This document shows positions 22,300-32,940 of a DNA stretch of 64,000 bases, piece after piece. A program made the position numbers and the translations under genes. The notes below the pieces were generated by a model. It saw nothing but the letters and a program-made list of their open reading frames with translations. It was not told the origin of the DNA and searched no databases. How positions within the stretch are numbered: position 1 is the stretch's first letter; every line of letters begins with the position of its first letter. This DNA is from Massospora cicadina (lineage: Eukaryota; Entomophthoromycota; Entomophthoromycetes; Entomophthorales; Entomophthoraceae). The stretch lies in assembly GCA_022478985.1 (NCBI GenBank), contig JAKSZP010014449.1, positions 310,001 to 374,000 of the forward strand. The letters are read 5' to 3'.

Positions 22300-24043
22300 G
22301 AGGCCTTGCTTGTGCTCGCACCAGTATGTTCACTCCTCCAACTGGTTGTTATTATATAATCCTTTCATTATTTTTAGGGACTTCTTCAGGATATACTACA
22401 GTTGATTTGAGGTGGGACATTAGGGTTGTAGTAGCGGAGGTAGAGAGTACCATCTCTACTCCGCTCCATCTTTTCCTTGTTAATATTGATCCTGTTAATT
22501 ATAGTGAACATGAAGGTTAGGGAAACTCTGTGCCAGGTGACAAGGGTGACCACATGCATACCAATTAACCCCATAAGAGCCACATCCTTGATTATCATAG
22601 GAGGGTCCAGGCTAATAATTTTAATGTCGTTTGCTATAACCAGGGCCAGGGCGGTAAGACAATTGCTGACTTTTTGGCATAACAAGGTCCAGGTAAGTAG
22701 TCGGGTTACTGATTTTTTAGGAAAATGGGGACAAAGCGAACTACAAACTTTTGGGAGTAATCTGGCTGAGGGCAAGGCGCAGAATTATAATAAGACTGGG
22801 GGTTGCTAGATGAAATGTGGGCAGGACAAGATTATTAACCTGAATAAAAGAGGGTACAGTGGCGGCAGGATGTTTCCACTCCATATTGGGCAGAGGGAAG
22901 TTAGCAAATATATGGCACAGGAACTACACAATTTTGAACAGGGGAACGTCATTATTCAAAATTGGAGAAATGACATTGTGAATCTCATGGTATGTCTTTA
23001 CCGTGGAGGTCATTGTGGTACACTTTGGCTTCCACTAGATAACCTGCCCCAATCAGCATGTGAGCTTCTGCCGTAAATTGGTCAGCAAACTCTTTGAGGG
23101 TCTCATTATGGCGGAACCTAATAGTCTAGAACTCCGCCTTTTGCTGTGACATTTTGGAGGTACCCCTGTACCATTGCAGCACAGTAACCTTCATTTCTTA
23201 GTAGGTAATGGATCTGCTTGGAAGGTAGCAGGTGACTTGATTAGAACTCCCAACATCCAAGGCAGATATCAAAAGTTTGGCTTTATGCTAATTTGAGGCG
23301 CCTTCCACTGCCAGCTCAAGAAGTTTATAGAAGCCTGTGGATATTCCCATTACAAATGAATGGAGGCCACTTCTCAATATTGACCTCATCAACCCACTCA
23401 AAGACTTAACTTTTTGGGGTGTACTGAGGAATGAGTCAAGACCTATAAGCAGTCTCTTGGTGAGGAGCTGGTCCAGCGGAGGTTAGTATGTCCACTGCTT
23501 CAGAGGTAGCATGGCCCTCCATGGTGGGCAGCACTGCCACTTGAGGGAATTGGCGTTCCAATTCATAATCATATCCAGAGCTGCCCACCTGGGTGAAGTA
23601 GTTCCTTCCAGCGTCATATCCATCATTGTATAGTTCTTTCTGAGAAGCCCTTGTAATTTTTCCTTTTCCCAGTGAGAGGTCTAGGAGGTGCCAGTCAACT
23701 TCTTCTCCACACAATGCAATCGTTAAGTAGTGTTGTATAAGTGATCAGCTAGTTGCTTGTTTTTTTGTCCCTAAAAATTCATTTGGCTAAACTTTCTGTC
23801 AAGCTGGTGCATAACAGCGTTACACTCTAGAAGAAGTTCATCCTGTTTTTTGAACACCACGTCTAAAGTGAGTTTAAGTTCCTCATATTTTTCTGGTGCA
23901 GTGCTGCATGAAGAATCCCTGGAAAAGTAGGTCTGATGTGGCATGGCTGGCGACTGGAGATTTTATTATTTTTAGTGGTTGATCGATGGGCCCCCTGTAG
24001 TGTGCACCAGTGTTATAATTTTTGGTGATACCATTAAAATAGC
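22300..24043 (-). pseudogene. G3 gag remnant
   Basis: The best frame, 23714-23436 on the minus strand, encodes MCGEEVDWHLLDLSLGKGKI and SGYDYELERQFPQVAVL, likely gag N-terminal sequence. Capsid-like traces (FEWVDEVNIEKWPPF) follow near 23400. Around 22565-22535 the bases still suggest a zinc knuckle (TGTGGTCACC then CACCTGGCACAG), but a frameshift and a Cys-to-Ser change have broken it. The plus-strand frames here are shadows. I saw no clear priming site next to the 5' LTR. Confidence 0.65.
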
Positions 24044-24562
24044 TGTAAGGGTTGCACAGGTCAAACCCACTTAACAACGGATGGATGATATGAAGATTGT
24101 CAGTCCTCCAAAAAACTTGAAAATGTAATAAAATATGGAGCAATTGCCCCAACAACACTTTTATTTATTATATTAATTACAGCGACTCTTTGTTGTTCCA
24201 CTCTTTTTCAATAAAATTAACCTCCCTTTTAGATTGCCTTATCTTTCTTATATATCAGCAACTTCAGATGATACCTTTCTCTTAGCTTAGACTATTCTGT
24301 TCTCCCAATTCTCATTGTTTTGGGATGGTATTTTTCAAATCTCTATCACCTTAGTTTGAGGCAATTTATATAAATTTTTTCAAATGTCAACATTGACTAA
24401 TCGCCTTATTTATAGGAAATCTAGTAATAATTTGCTATGTCCCTTTATCGCCTCATTTTAAGGCGCTCAAATACTCATAAATATTTTTCCTAGTAAGTGG
24501 ATTAATGCCAATCCACTATAGCTCTTCAGGGCTTACCATTCAGTCATATCAGAATCTCAACA
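24044..24562 (-). repeat. G3 5' LTR
   Basis: This is the partner of 8803-9324 and of the solo LTR at 30800-31327. On the coding strand it starts TGTTGAGATTCTGATATGAC at 24562 and ends near 24044. It contains a pyrimidine-rich stretch around 24190-24300 on the plus strand and the landmark CTTAGCTTAGACTATTCTGT. It abuts G2 coding sequence at 24563. Confidence 0.87.
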
Positions 24563-24880
24563 ATGGTATTACCATTTTTCAAGAGAACTTTTAGTGAGCA
24601 CATAGATTATCTCAGGAAAATTTCCAGTTGTTACAGCAAGCCTCATTAGAACCAAAGCCGTCAAAATGCTACTTCTTTCAGAGCAAAATGGATCTTGGGG
24701 CCATAAGGTAGGTGATCCATAATGTCCCTGATGGACAGTTAGGTTATGGCCATTTCTAAGATGTTCCCCTAAATCCCTAAAAGATGCACAGGTTTTTTTA
24801 GGAAGATGGGGCTTTAGTGCTGGTTTATTCCCCCATTTTTACCAACACCTACAAGCCTCTAGTATATTTATTAAAAGAAG
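24563..24880 (+). pseudogene. G2 reverse transcriptase, part after the G3 insertion
   Basis: Immediately right of the G3 LTR the plus strand encodes VLPFFKRTFSEHIDYLRKIS, the segment that follows YLDD in this family (RTFSEHLEHFEQVL in G4). It then gives degraded thumb and connection sequence including KCYFFQSKMDLG-type residues in a shifted frame. This is the proof that G2 continues across G3. It leads into the RNase H remnant without a gap. Confidence 0.85.
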
Positions 24881-25400
24881 GGTATACTTTTCAAATGGAA
24901 AGAAGAGCAACAGTTAGCCTTCAATCTATTATGCGCAGCTCTCTCACATTTATTAGTAATCATAAATCCCAACATTTTTAAACCTTTTCTAGTTTTTACA
25001 GATTCTTGCAATATAGCTATTAAAGGTACATTATCTCAGCATGATGGAAACCTAGTGGGCCATTCCATATCCTAATATATTAAGACCTTAACCAGAGCTG
25101 AATGCAACTATAGCATTTTAAAATTTGAATGTTTGGTGGTACTACTGGCTATTAAGCATTTTTGACTTTTTTTATGGGAATCACTTTACTTTTTTACCAA
25201 TCATGCTTCCTTGAGATGGCTACAATAAATGATGTATCCTGATGAAAGGTTAGCCCAATGGGCGTCAAAAAGTCAAAATTATTGGTTTCCATTTTTTATC
25301 AACTAGGGCTCATCCATTAAAATGTGGATTGCTTATTTGGGTTTCTATATCAACTCAAACCAACCCTGAGGAGGATTGACTCTAACACCTCTTAACCCGA
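24880..25400 (+). pseudogene. G2 RNase H remnant
   Basis: Plus-strand peptides are FLVFTDSCNIAIKGTLSQHD near 24985 (first catalytic Asp block), TRAECNYSILKFECLVVLLA near 25090 (Glu block) and FFTNHASLRWLQ near 25190 (second Asp now Asn). YPDERLAQWASKSQNYWFPF follows. The order and spacing match gypsy RNase H. One or two stops interrupt it. Confidence 0.87.
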
Positions 25401-26019
25401 TCACACTTATGGAAAGAAGAATCCCTGCCCTTCGAAAAAGAATTATCAAAAAATTGGCAAGTCTTCAGGTTAAAAACGGAAGGCTGTACAAACTTTTATC
25501 TAAAAAAAATTGCCAATATACACCCATCAGCGAGAACTGACATCATGTTGTAATGACATCTGCAAGTTGGCCATGAGATAATTTAAGAAACTTACCAGTG
25601 ACTCAGGACTCTATGTTACTGGGAAGGAATGCTTTTCTAAATCCAAGATGTATGGATTCCTGCCTGGTATGTAATAGTCAAACCGGATCTAATCCCTGAT
25701 CTTAACATCCCATGGTTCCACCCTGTGAACCATTCTATACTATTAGTATTGATGTTGTGGGATTCTTCCCTTGAGACTCTAATGGTCACTGGTTTCTCCT
25801 CTTAGCCATGGGACATTTAACTAAATATATCGAAGCATTATCTCTACCCTCTTATTTGGCAAAAGCTACCACCACGTTTTTATAAAATTAATTTATCATC
25901 CACAATGGGTCTCCTAACATATTTCCCTCCAATAGCGGGCAAAAATCTCTATTTTTCACTGGTGAATAATTTAGCCAAACTTGGGATCTACTCAGGTTTT
26001 TTCCACTCTCTATCTGTCA
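25400..26019 (+). pseudogene. G2 integrase, N-terminal part up to the inserted repeat
   Basis: The plus strand encodes RIPALRKRIIKKLASLQV, a degraded zinc-binding region, then PFYTISIDVVGFFP near 25730 with the first catalytic Asp kept, and HLTKYIEALSLPSYLAKATT. The second catalytic Asp, expected in the block IFPSNSGQKSLF, is Asn (codon 25931-25933). The frame runs through FPLSICH and is cut at about 26019. The Glu block is found on the far side at 26895. Confidence 0.86.
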
Positions 26020-26885
26020 TGGTTAGAATGTGACATCATAATTGGACCAACGTGAAGGAAAAATCAGCATGTCAGGAGGCTAAAATGGTGAAGCTAGCAG
26101 GCCTCCCTAACCTCAAACATACCATAGATCAACGCTGGGTTAAGGCAAAGTATGCCCAGTTTGGTCCTATGGATGCAAGAGAAGTTCAGCCTTGTATAAG
26201 AGCAGGAGCGTTAAAAAGAACTAGCTTTACAATGGATATAAACAGTTTGCTTTGGATTTTAGGTGAACGGGGTCTCAAAACCTGTTCAGTTTTCGAAATT
26301 TTTAGCTTGAGTCAGCTACTCCTACAATCAATTACCCAAGTTCAGTTGATTACAAAGTACAGTTTGTTGCCCAATGGAAGTGTGCACCTATTGGTGCGCT
26401 CAGCTTAGACCCACTTCCCACAATTGATCATTTTCCTGAATTCTCTTAAATTCCTCATGTCAAGACCAATCTCTCCCGCTAGTCAAATTCACTTATAATA
26501 AACCCCCTGGCGTGTACAACGTTTTTAATACTATGTTATCTTGGTCTATCATGTGCGTGGACCTCTTTATGGAGGTCTCACGCAACATTAACCATTTAAC
26601 TATAACTAGAAAAAATCAATCCTCCCATGCACCATTGGGTTGCCCAAGTTCCCTCCAACCTAGGGCACCTATGCCCCACCACATCGAGCACCACATGTTT
26701 ACAATTTAGTATTCCATATAATGATAGCCATATTCGCCTTATGTTATTATAGCTCAAGCACTATCTGCTGAGTTCTAGTAAATTTAATACTTTCGACCAG
26801 TTTCCTGGCGTAATCCTGTGCACCTTGAACCTCCATGCTTGGAACTAGAGAGTTATAAACACTCTCCTTACACTATTATCCTGCA
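26020..26885 (+). repeat. ~866-bp insertion in the G2 integrase, probably a solo LTR
   Basis: This segment interrupts the integrase between FSTLYLS-type sequence and TNGMVEWENG: coding stops at CTGTCA (26014-26019) and resumes at ACCAATGG (26886). It starts TGGTTAGAATGTGAC, ends near CTGCA, and holds no recognised domain, which fits a solo LTR or a short non-autonomous element. A plus frame of 118 residues (26052-26408) is open but unrecognised. A strong hairpin lies at 26554-26584. Exact edges are uncertain by about five bases and strand is arbitrary. Confidence 0.6.
26554..26584. repeat. Hairpin: 12-bp stem with one bulge, 6-base loop
   Basis: TGCGTGGACCTC is followed after TTTATG by GAGGTCTCACGCA, its reverse complement apart from one bulged base. 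It is the most stable inverted repeat I noticed in the insertion. It could be an LTR regulatory fold or part of a folded RNA. Confidence 0.6.
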
Positions 26886-27302
26886 ACCAATGGAATGGTA
26901 GAGTGGGAGAATGGTAATTCAACTGAAACTCTCCAGAAGATGGCTATGACTGACCTCTTTCATTGGCCCCAATATTTGTCTATTGCAATACTGGCCTATA
27001 TAATAAGCTATCTTCAGATAATTATGATGTCGCCCTTCCAAACGTTGCAAGGAAGAAATCCTCAGCTGCCTTCTAAAGTGAAGACCATGCTCTATTAAGT
27101 TGCTTCTAAAGTCCCCGATGTTACCATGTAATTTATTGCTAATTAAATTTAACTTCAGGCCCTGGCTTTGACGAAATTATCTGCTACCATTATTAGAGAA
27201 ACTAATTAGTTTAATGACAAGCATGAACCTTTGCACACCTTCCAAATGGGTGACCTAGTCCTTTTCTACCACCATCGCCTGTAGGATGCAATAACAAGAG
27301 GT
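26886..27302 (+). pseudogene. G2 integrase, C-terminal part up to the G5 insertion
   Basis: The frame from 26895 encodes MVEWENGNSTETLQKMAMTD and then LSIAILAYIISYLQ and SPFQTLQGRNPQLPSK. This is the integrase block with the catalytic Glu (MVE) retained, followed by the usual SP-F-LLYGRxP-like motif. Further on, FQMGDLVLFYHH near 27243 is the start of the C-terminal domain. G5 enters at 27303 and the tail resumes at 34209. Confidence 0.85.
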
Positions 27303-28353
27303 TGTAACGGTCAAGGCGTTGCCTGACTGACACATTGACCTAATCTTCCCTAGGGGCGATGATCAAGGCCAAGGGTGAGGGGCACAATCATACTGATTTT
27401 CATAAATGGCAATCTGACGAATCAGATGCCTCAAAATCAAATTTAAATAAATGGTATGAGGTGGACAAGGAAGAAAATCCTCGTAATAGGCGCTCTGGCT
27501 AACCAGATGCTACCAAATACAATATTTCCAAATGTGGCAACGATGGAGCAGATCCTCAAAAACAAAGTTCTGGACAACCAGATGCAGATGAGTCTGATGT
27601 CCCCAAATGTGTTGACAAGGATGAAAATCCTTGTAGATGGCGCTCTGGCCAACAAGATGCCGCTAACCACATATACCAAAATGGGTGACAAGGATTAAGA
27701 CCCTCATATATGGTGCTCTAGCAAATCAGAGGCTGCCAAAACCCTTTTACCTAATACAACAATTAGAGTTATGGATGTAGGGAAAGGCTCAATCTTTGAT
27801 AACGATTCAAAGCAAAATGATAAAAGCAGAAAGGTTTCTGCAACCACGAAGGTACCCAATCCTAGTTCTGTAATGGGTCTTGACAAGAAATCGAAGGTCT
27901 AGATCCTCAGAATATGCCTGTTGTTGAGAAGATGCCCGCGGACTCCATATTGAATAAGACCCACTCTTCTTCCTAAGATCAGTATAAATCTGAGCTGAAA
28001 AAACTGCTTAAAGCAGTTTTATCTTCTAAAATATATAAATAAACTTAATAAAATCCAAAATTAATTTTAAAGATCGGAATCATCTTTATTAAGTCCTTAA
28101 TGGAAACTGCACATGGAGCACAGATCATACTTTGACAAAGCCATTGAGTTTTTATATGCGCTTTCTGGAGGTCAGACCCTCCTGCTGGGCACCAGTATAG
28201 TTCTGACTGTGGCTTAAACTTTCATTATCAAGTGCTTCCCACATAATGGGATTATGGATATTTCCACAGTAGGATTATCCTGCTTGTGGGCACTCACATG
28301 GGCACTCTTGCCTAACTGCTTTGTGGCAGTGCTCAGGGACCCCGTCTGTCACA
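27303..28353 (+). repeat. G5 5' LTR
   Basis: This 1051-base LTR pairs with 33153-34203. Near its left end is an array of about five diverged units of ~72-77 bases (27405-27735), each centred on the phrase CTCTGG..AACCAGATGC. A frame from ATG 27359 reads through the array to 27688 with one in-frame TAA. AATAAACTTAATAAAATCC near 28040 is a polyadenylation-like stretch. Close to the right end (28113 onward) is a hydrophobic frame that has one TAA in this copy. Confidence 0.9.
27405..27735 (+). repeat. Diverged ~75-bp tandem repeat array in the G5 5' LTR
   Basis: About five imperfect units share the core GGCGCTCTGGCTAACCAGATG, with variants such as TTCTGGACAACCAGATGC and CTCTGGCCAACAAGATGCC, spaced 72-77 bases apart. 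Because the spacing is close to a multiple of three, one frame gives a repeating peptide with the pattern W-x-SGQ-x-DA (for example ENPCRWRSGQQDA and DPQKQSSGQPDA). The same array is at 33245-33595. Confidence 0.7.
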
Positions 28354-29290
28354 TTAGACGAAACTTTTTAACATGGTGTCTTTATTCTTGGATATGATGG
28401 ATAAGCCTTCAGAACGCGCCTTACCTGCATGGTATTAACACCCAAACACGTTTTTGATTGTCATCTTTTCTTTTTGTTCCTCTTAAGAGAAGTCGCCCGT
28501 TTTCTACTCTTCAGTGGGCATGTCCAAATCTACTCTCGTTCTGAGAAGCCTCAATAGAACCTCTGACAGGCCCTCACTCCAGGGGAGCTGAGCATTCTAA
28601 ATGCCACCTTCTCTCATGTAAGACTCAGGTCCAGCTGACCACTGCCCCAGGAAGAACTGCCCCTGTGTCTCTCCAGATTTCTCAATTAGTGACTGCCCTG
28701 CTCAGAAAGTTGGCCTACTGGTCTACTGGCTATTGTAAACCCAGTCAGTGCTTCCTCCCACCATAGATGAATGTCTACAGTTGGTTGAGAGGGTAGCTAC
28801 ACCTAATCACTCCAAAGACGGGGCTTGGTTAGCCCTCCTAAACCTCACACAAGGGAAGATGTCAGTCATGGAGTACGCCCATGTATACCGCCCATTGGCC
28901 AAAGCAGCCAAAATCATCTCTACCCTAATCATGCAAATGTTCCGCATAATCTTCTTTCTGAAATCCTCACTGCCATGGCTGCCACTCGCCTAGGAGCCAC
29001 CCTCGATGAGGAAATTTCAGTTGCAACCCAGGTGGAGGGCCAACTGGCCTTAGCTCAGCAATATCCCATCCCTTGTACAACATGGGAAGTTCTGCGGCCA
29101 CCAAGCTGAGTCTGAGCTGGTCTCCAGCACCCCGCAGGAGCCCTCTCAAGGATCACATTTCAGCTCCGCCAATGGTGTGAAACTTTTAGAAAACCCTAGA
29201 GAAGGCAACCCCAGTCCTCCCTACAACTTCTCCCTACCCCCACAAATGTTGCGACAATAAATAAAGGAAATACCTCATCTTATCTCTATG
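28354..29290 (+). pseudogene. G5 gag remnant
   Basis: After a leader to about 28740 the frame 28748-28993 encodes MLPPTIDECLQLVERVATPN and LLNLTQGKMSVMEYAHVYRP LAKAAK-type sequence; the phrase TQGKMSVMEYAHVYRPLA is typical of the capsid of chromovirus-like Gag proteins. A second frame, 28825-29109, continues with EILTAMAATRLGATLDEEIS. No zinc knuckle is clear; the part after 29110 is rich in Ser and Pro codons. A priming site next to the LTR is not obvious. Confidence 0.75.
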
Positions 29291-29860
29291 TTCCCTATTC
29301 GTTACAGCTTTAGGGAAGAAAGGGGAAGTTGGAGGACCAACTTTAGGCGCTGGTAGACACCGGAGCATAGGACATCTACCTAGATTTTGGATTAGCGAAA
29401 AGAATGAAGCTGGAGATAGATTTGAAAGGGAACTGTTACACTAACAGACACATCACAATTAGTGTGACTTTGGAAAGTCAAAGCCTAGGTGCTGCTGCTG
29501 CAGGGGCCCCACACATTCTAAGAAACATTTAGCGCTATTAAAAATCTGCTGCACCCCATAATACTGGGCATGCAGTGGTGGCACAAGTACTCCCCTCAGT
29601 TCAAACTGCAGGAGCGCCTGGTCATGCTGCACCTTAAGGGCCAACCTCCAGTGGCACTAGATTTCTTCACCACAGGTGGAGGGAAGCCTGGGGTGAACGT
29701 AGTACTGGGGCAGGAGCCAGGTGTGGACATTACTGGAGAATTTCGTACATACACCCACCTGTTACAGAAGAGCCAAGCTCCTTCAAAAACCCCAAATGAT
29801 CCTTTCTCAAATTTACTTTCAAGTTCAAAAAGGATGCGGAGTTTCCCAAGGGTTTCCCCA
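29291..29860 (+). pseudogene. G5 aspartic protease remnant
   Basis: The plus strand at about 29349 encodes ALVDTGA followed by a stop and then DIYLDFGLAKRMKLEIDLKG. DTGA is the standard catalytic triad of retroviral-type proteases, so the active residue is retained. Downstream, several frames encode the second half and the linker to reverse transcriptase, including a block near 29570 (MQWWHKYSPQFKLQERLVML) that resembles the region of the flap and hydrophobic core. Frameshifts break it. Confidence 0.75.
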
Positions 29861-30680
29861 ACTACCCTTTAAACCTGAAAAGAAGGCTGCCTTAGAAGCT
29901 TATGTTAATTAAATGCTAGAGCGTGGGATGATCGTTCCCTCCAAGTCTCCTATGGTGTCACCCATACTCCTGGTCCCAAAAGCAAGTGGCGAGCTTCGCC
30001 TGTGTGTGGATTACTGGCGGCTGAAATCAATAAATGAGTCAGACCCCTACCCCATTCCATTGATGGAGACCATCTCTCAGATGATCTCAGGTAGTCAGGT
30101 TTTCACCAAGCAGGGCCTGGTTGATGCGTACAACCAAGTTTCTGTGATTGCAGAGCAACAACAGTGTACGTCTTTCAAGTGTCACTTTGGGGTGTTTGAG
30201 TACAGGGTGAAGCCCTTCGGCCTCAAGAACGCCCCAGCAGTATTCCAGAGTACCATAGACAACGCTTTGAGAAACCTAATTGCGAAATGTTGTGTAGCAT
30301 ACATGAATAATATCATCGTGTTCTCTAAGACCAAAGAGGATCACATAGGCGATGTGCTTAGCATGCTGGAGGCCCTCAATAAAGCGAAACCCCGCTTGAA
30401 GTAATCAAAATGTGAATTCTACAAAAGACACTGTCTCCTTTTGAGGAACGTAGTCTTCAAAAGGGAACAGCTATATACTCTGACAAGTTGAAGGCAGTGA
30501 GGGAGTGGCCGGCCCCTAAAGATAGAACTGGCGTTAGAAGCTTTCTGGGCGTGGTGAATTTCCTGAGAAGGTTTGCAAAATACCTCTCCAAAACGGCGGC
30601 ACTCTTAACCCATCTGACAGGGAAGGTGCCATTCCATTGGGGAGAAAAGGAGGAGAAAGCTTTCTAAACCATCAAGGAGA
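29861..30680 (+). pseudogene. G5 reverse transcriptase, catalytic residues lost
   Basis: The frame 29913-30404 is open for 163 residues: MLERGMIVPSKSPMVSPILL, LRLCVDYWRLKSINESDPYP, FGLKNAPAVFQSTIDNALRN and YMNNIIVFSKTKEDH. The first ATG here is only where the frame becomes open; the peptide before it (KAALEAYVN) belongs to the same domain. Motif A should be TKLDLxxAY but reads TKQGLVDAY, and motif C YxDD is YMNN (30300-30311), so all three metal-binding Asp residues are gone although the frame stayed open. The thumb continues to about 30680 with a frameshift. Confidence 0.92.
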
Positions 30681-31640
30681 GCCTCATGAAGGCACCAGTA
30701 CTAGCCCACCCTGACGCCAACCGCCCTTTAATAGTGGAAACTGATGCCTCAAACTTCGCGATTAAGGTCGTTCTGCTGTACAGGAGGGGAAGATAAGTAT
30801 GTTAACTTTTGTTGGATATGACTTGTTTCCTCTAAATGAGTTAACCCGGGTTAACCCACTGAGCAACGGCAAACGATGTGGAGATCGTTGGTCCCCCCAA
30901 ATAAGCGTAATAAACTTATATAAAATATGAGGCAATCGCCCCAGCTATGCTACTTTATTTAATATGATATAACCAGAAGACCATCTCTGCTTTCATTCTC
31001 TACTTACTCTTACTTTCTTTTTTTCTTCCTCTCTTTTCTTCTTCTAAAAACCTCCCCAACTTCTATCTCCCACTCAACCTTTAACCCTCGGTATTCTTCA
31101 ACAGATTTGACAATTAACTTAGTCAATCTTTATTCGCTATCAATGTAGAGTTTGTTTGATCATCAAGGCTTCAACAGAAATTCCTCAATTACCAAACCCT
31201 AGTTGATTTGATCGATTAACCTCACATTGCTTTAACCTATTACTTGCCCTCGGAGCTTGCTTTGCATCTAAATTACAAAATCCACTGGAACACTAGATTA
31301 TCATCCAGTCATATTGAAATCTCGACAGGGTAGACCATCCTGTAAGCTATTTCAGCAGGAAAATGCTGCCACTGAGACGAACTATCCTGTGTATGACAAG
31401 GAGCTCCTATAGATTTATCAGCTCTGGAGGAATGGAAGCATCACCTACTGTATGCCAGACACCCTTTTACCATCAGAACGGACCACCGCGCCCTCAAATT
31501 CCACAAGAGCCCAAAGTTCATGAACCAGCTCCAGGCCAGATAACATCTAGAGCTGGCGCCTTATAATTTCAAGATTGTGTACAAGCCAGGGGAGAGCAAT
31601 TTTATTCCATATCTCCTAAGCAGGGACCCAGGAAAGGCCT
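30680..31640 (+). pseudogene. G5 RNase H, split by a solo LTR
   Basis: The left part encodes NRPLIVETDASNFAI near 30720, the first catalytic Asp block. The solo LTR occupies 30800-31327. The right part, 31340-31640, gives PVYDKELL near 31380 in one frame, RTDHRALKF-like sequence near 31480 and VYKPGESNFIPYLLSRDPG at 31573-31630, which is the usual end of chromovirus RNase H. Frame changes are needed between the blocks. Confidence 0.85.
30800..31327 (-). repeat. Solo LTR of the G3 family inside G5
   Basis: About 528 bases interrupt the RNase H of G5 and match the two G3 LTRs in size and landmarks. The right edge reads CCAGTCATATTGAAATCTCGACA (CAGTCATATCAGAAT in G3), and GAGGCAATCGCCCCAGC parallels GAGCAATTGCCCCAACA. 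Orientation is minus. Flanking bases AAGTA and GGGTA agree at three of five places. No internal region remains, so it is a solo LTR left by recombination. Confidence 0.8.
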
Positions 31641-32940
31641 TCATGAAGGAGGAATTGGAAGCCTACAACACAGCAACTATGTTGCCCCCAAATGTGTTTG
31701 CTGTCGTCCAAAACGCCTCCCACGAGCTGAAGGACAAGCTCCAGGCCACCCAGCCAAGCTCAAAAAATGGGTCCACACTCTTAAGGACCTGGAGGAGGGG
31801 GCGAAGAATGAACATTACTAGGAATTTCTGTAAAAACAAAAACCTTAACCTCTACAAAGGGCGCCCATGGCTGCCCAGCCAAAAGCTCCAGGAGGAGGTA
31901 ATAAGCGCATTCCATGACCACCCCTTGGCGGGACACCCTGGTAATGTGAAAACAATAGAGCTCTTGGCCCGGAGTTACTCATGGCTGTGGATGCCAAGCG
32001 TCATGAGGGATTACATCTAAAAATGTGTAACCTGCGCCCAATCCAAGCATGCCAGGCAGAAGCCTTTGGGGAAGCTAAAACCACTTCAGATTGTGGAAAT
32101 TCCGTGGTCCTCACTGAGTGTGGATTTTATAATGGGGTTTCCAAAATCGAAAGGGTATGATGCTGTGAGGTGGTAGTGGACAGAATGACCAAGTATGTGA
32201 GATTCTTTACGTGTACCTCCAAAATCATGGCAAAGGGTATGGCGGAGATTTTTTGAGAGAGGTAATTTCTTGCCATGGCCTCACGGAGGAGATAGTGGTA
32301 TATAGAGGTCCTCAATATATTGCACGATTCTGGAAAACCTACTGGAAAATTTTTAGATCAGGCCATTCAGATCATTGGCCTATCACCCTCAGTAGGACAG
32401 CCAGATGGAACGAGTCAATCAAGTCCTCAAGTAATATCTGCAATGCTACATGACCACCCAACAAGAACGTTGGACGGACTAGCTGAAACTAGCCCAATTC
32501 ACTTTAAATAATTTAGCACACTCATCAATGAGAATGTCGCCCTTCATGTGAACTATGGGTTCCAACCAAAGTTGGTGGAAAACCACTCCAGAGGTCCAAA
32601 CCCAGCGGCGAGCAACCTGGCATAAGAGATATGGGAAAACCTGAAAACCTTACATGCAAATTTAATGAAAGAAGTAGAGGTACAGAAAAAAGGCTGACGC
32701 CCACCAAGCTGAGGCCCCGATGCTTAAGAAAGGAGACCTATTAATGATCAATGCAAAAAATTATTCAGTTCCCACTAGCTCAAGAAATTTGGACCAGTCT
32801 CCCTGGGCCCATTTAAGGCACTCCACCAAGTGAACAAAGTAGCTTACAAACTGGAGTCTTCTGAGGGATCTCGCGCACATCTGGTACTTCAAGTCTCACA
32901 ACTGTAGAAGTTTAGATTCCCTCTTTCAAAGAAACTGGAG
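31640..32940 (+). pseudogene. G5 integrase remnant
   Basis: The frame 31577-32020 ends with FHDHPLAGHPGNVKTIELLA and, past a stop, CVTCAQSK: a complete HHCC zinc-binding set. The core follows as SLSVDFIMGFP near 32112 (first Asp kept) and YRGPQYIARFWKTYW near 32300, where the second catalytic Asp has become Tyr. MERVNQVLKQYLQCYMTTQQ near 32405 in another frame keeps the Glu. The C-terminal domain near 32720-32900 includes LKKGDLLMI and KKFGPVSLGPF-like sequence. Several frameshifts are present. Confidence 0.88.

Larger units (their letters stand above)
8803..24562 (-). mobile_element. G3: minus-strand Ty3/gypsy element inserted in G2 and itself split by G4
   Basis: Read on the minus strand, this element has a 5' LTR (24562-24044), gag, protease, reverse transcriptase, RNase H and the start of integrase down to 19432. 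It is then interrupted by G4, continues with the integrase core from 10197, and ends in a 3' LTR (9324-8803). The two LTRs are about 520 bases each, share the start TGTTGAGA and have matching internal landmarks. All domains carry stops. I could not see a clean target-site duplication in G2. Confidence 0.88.

Noticed and set aside
8785..24567. Target-site duplication for G3 in G2
   Set aside because: Candidate flanks (AATAC or TATAA on the left, ATGGT on the right) do not match; the left LTR edge is uncertain.
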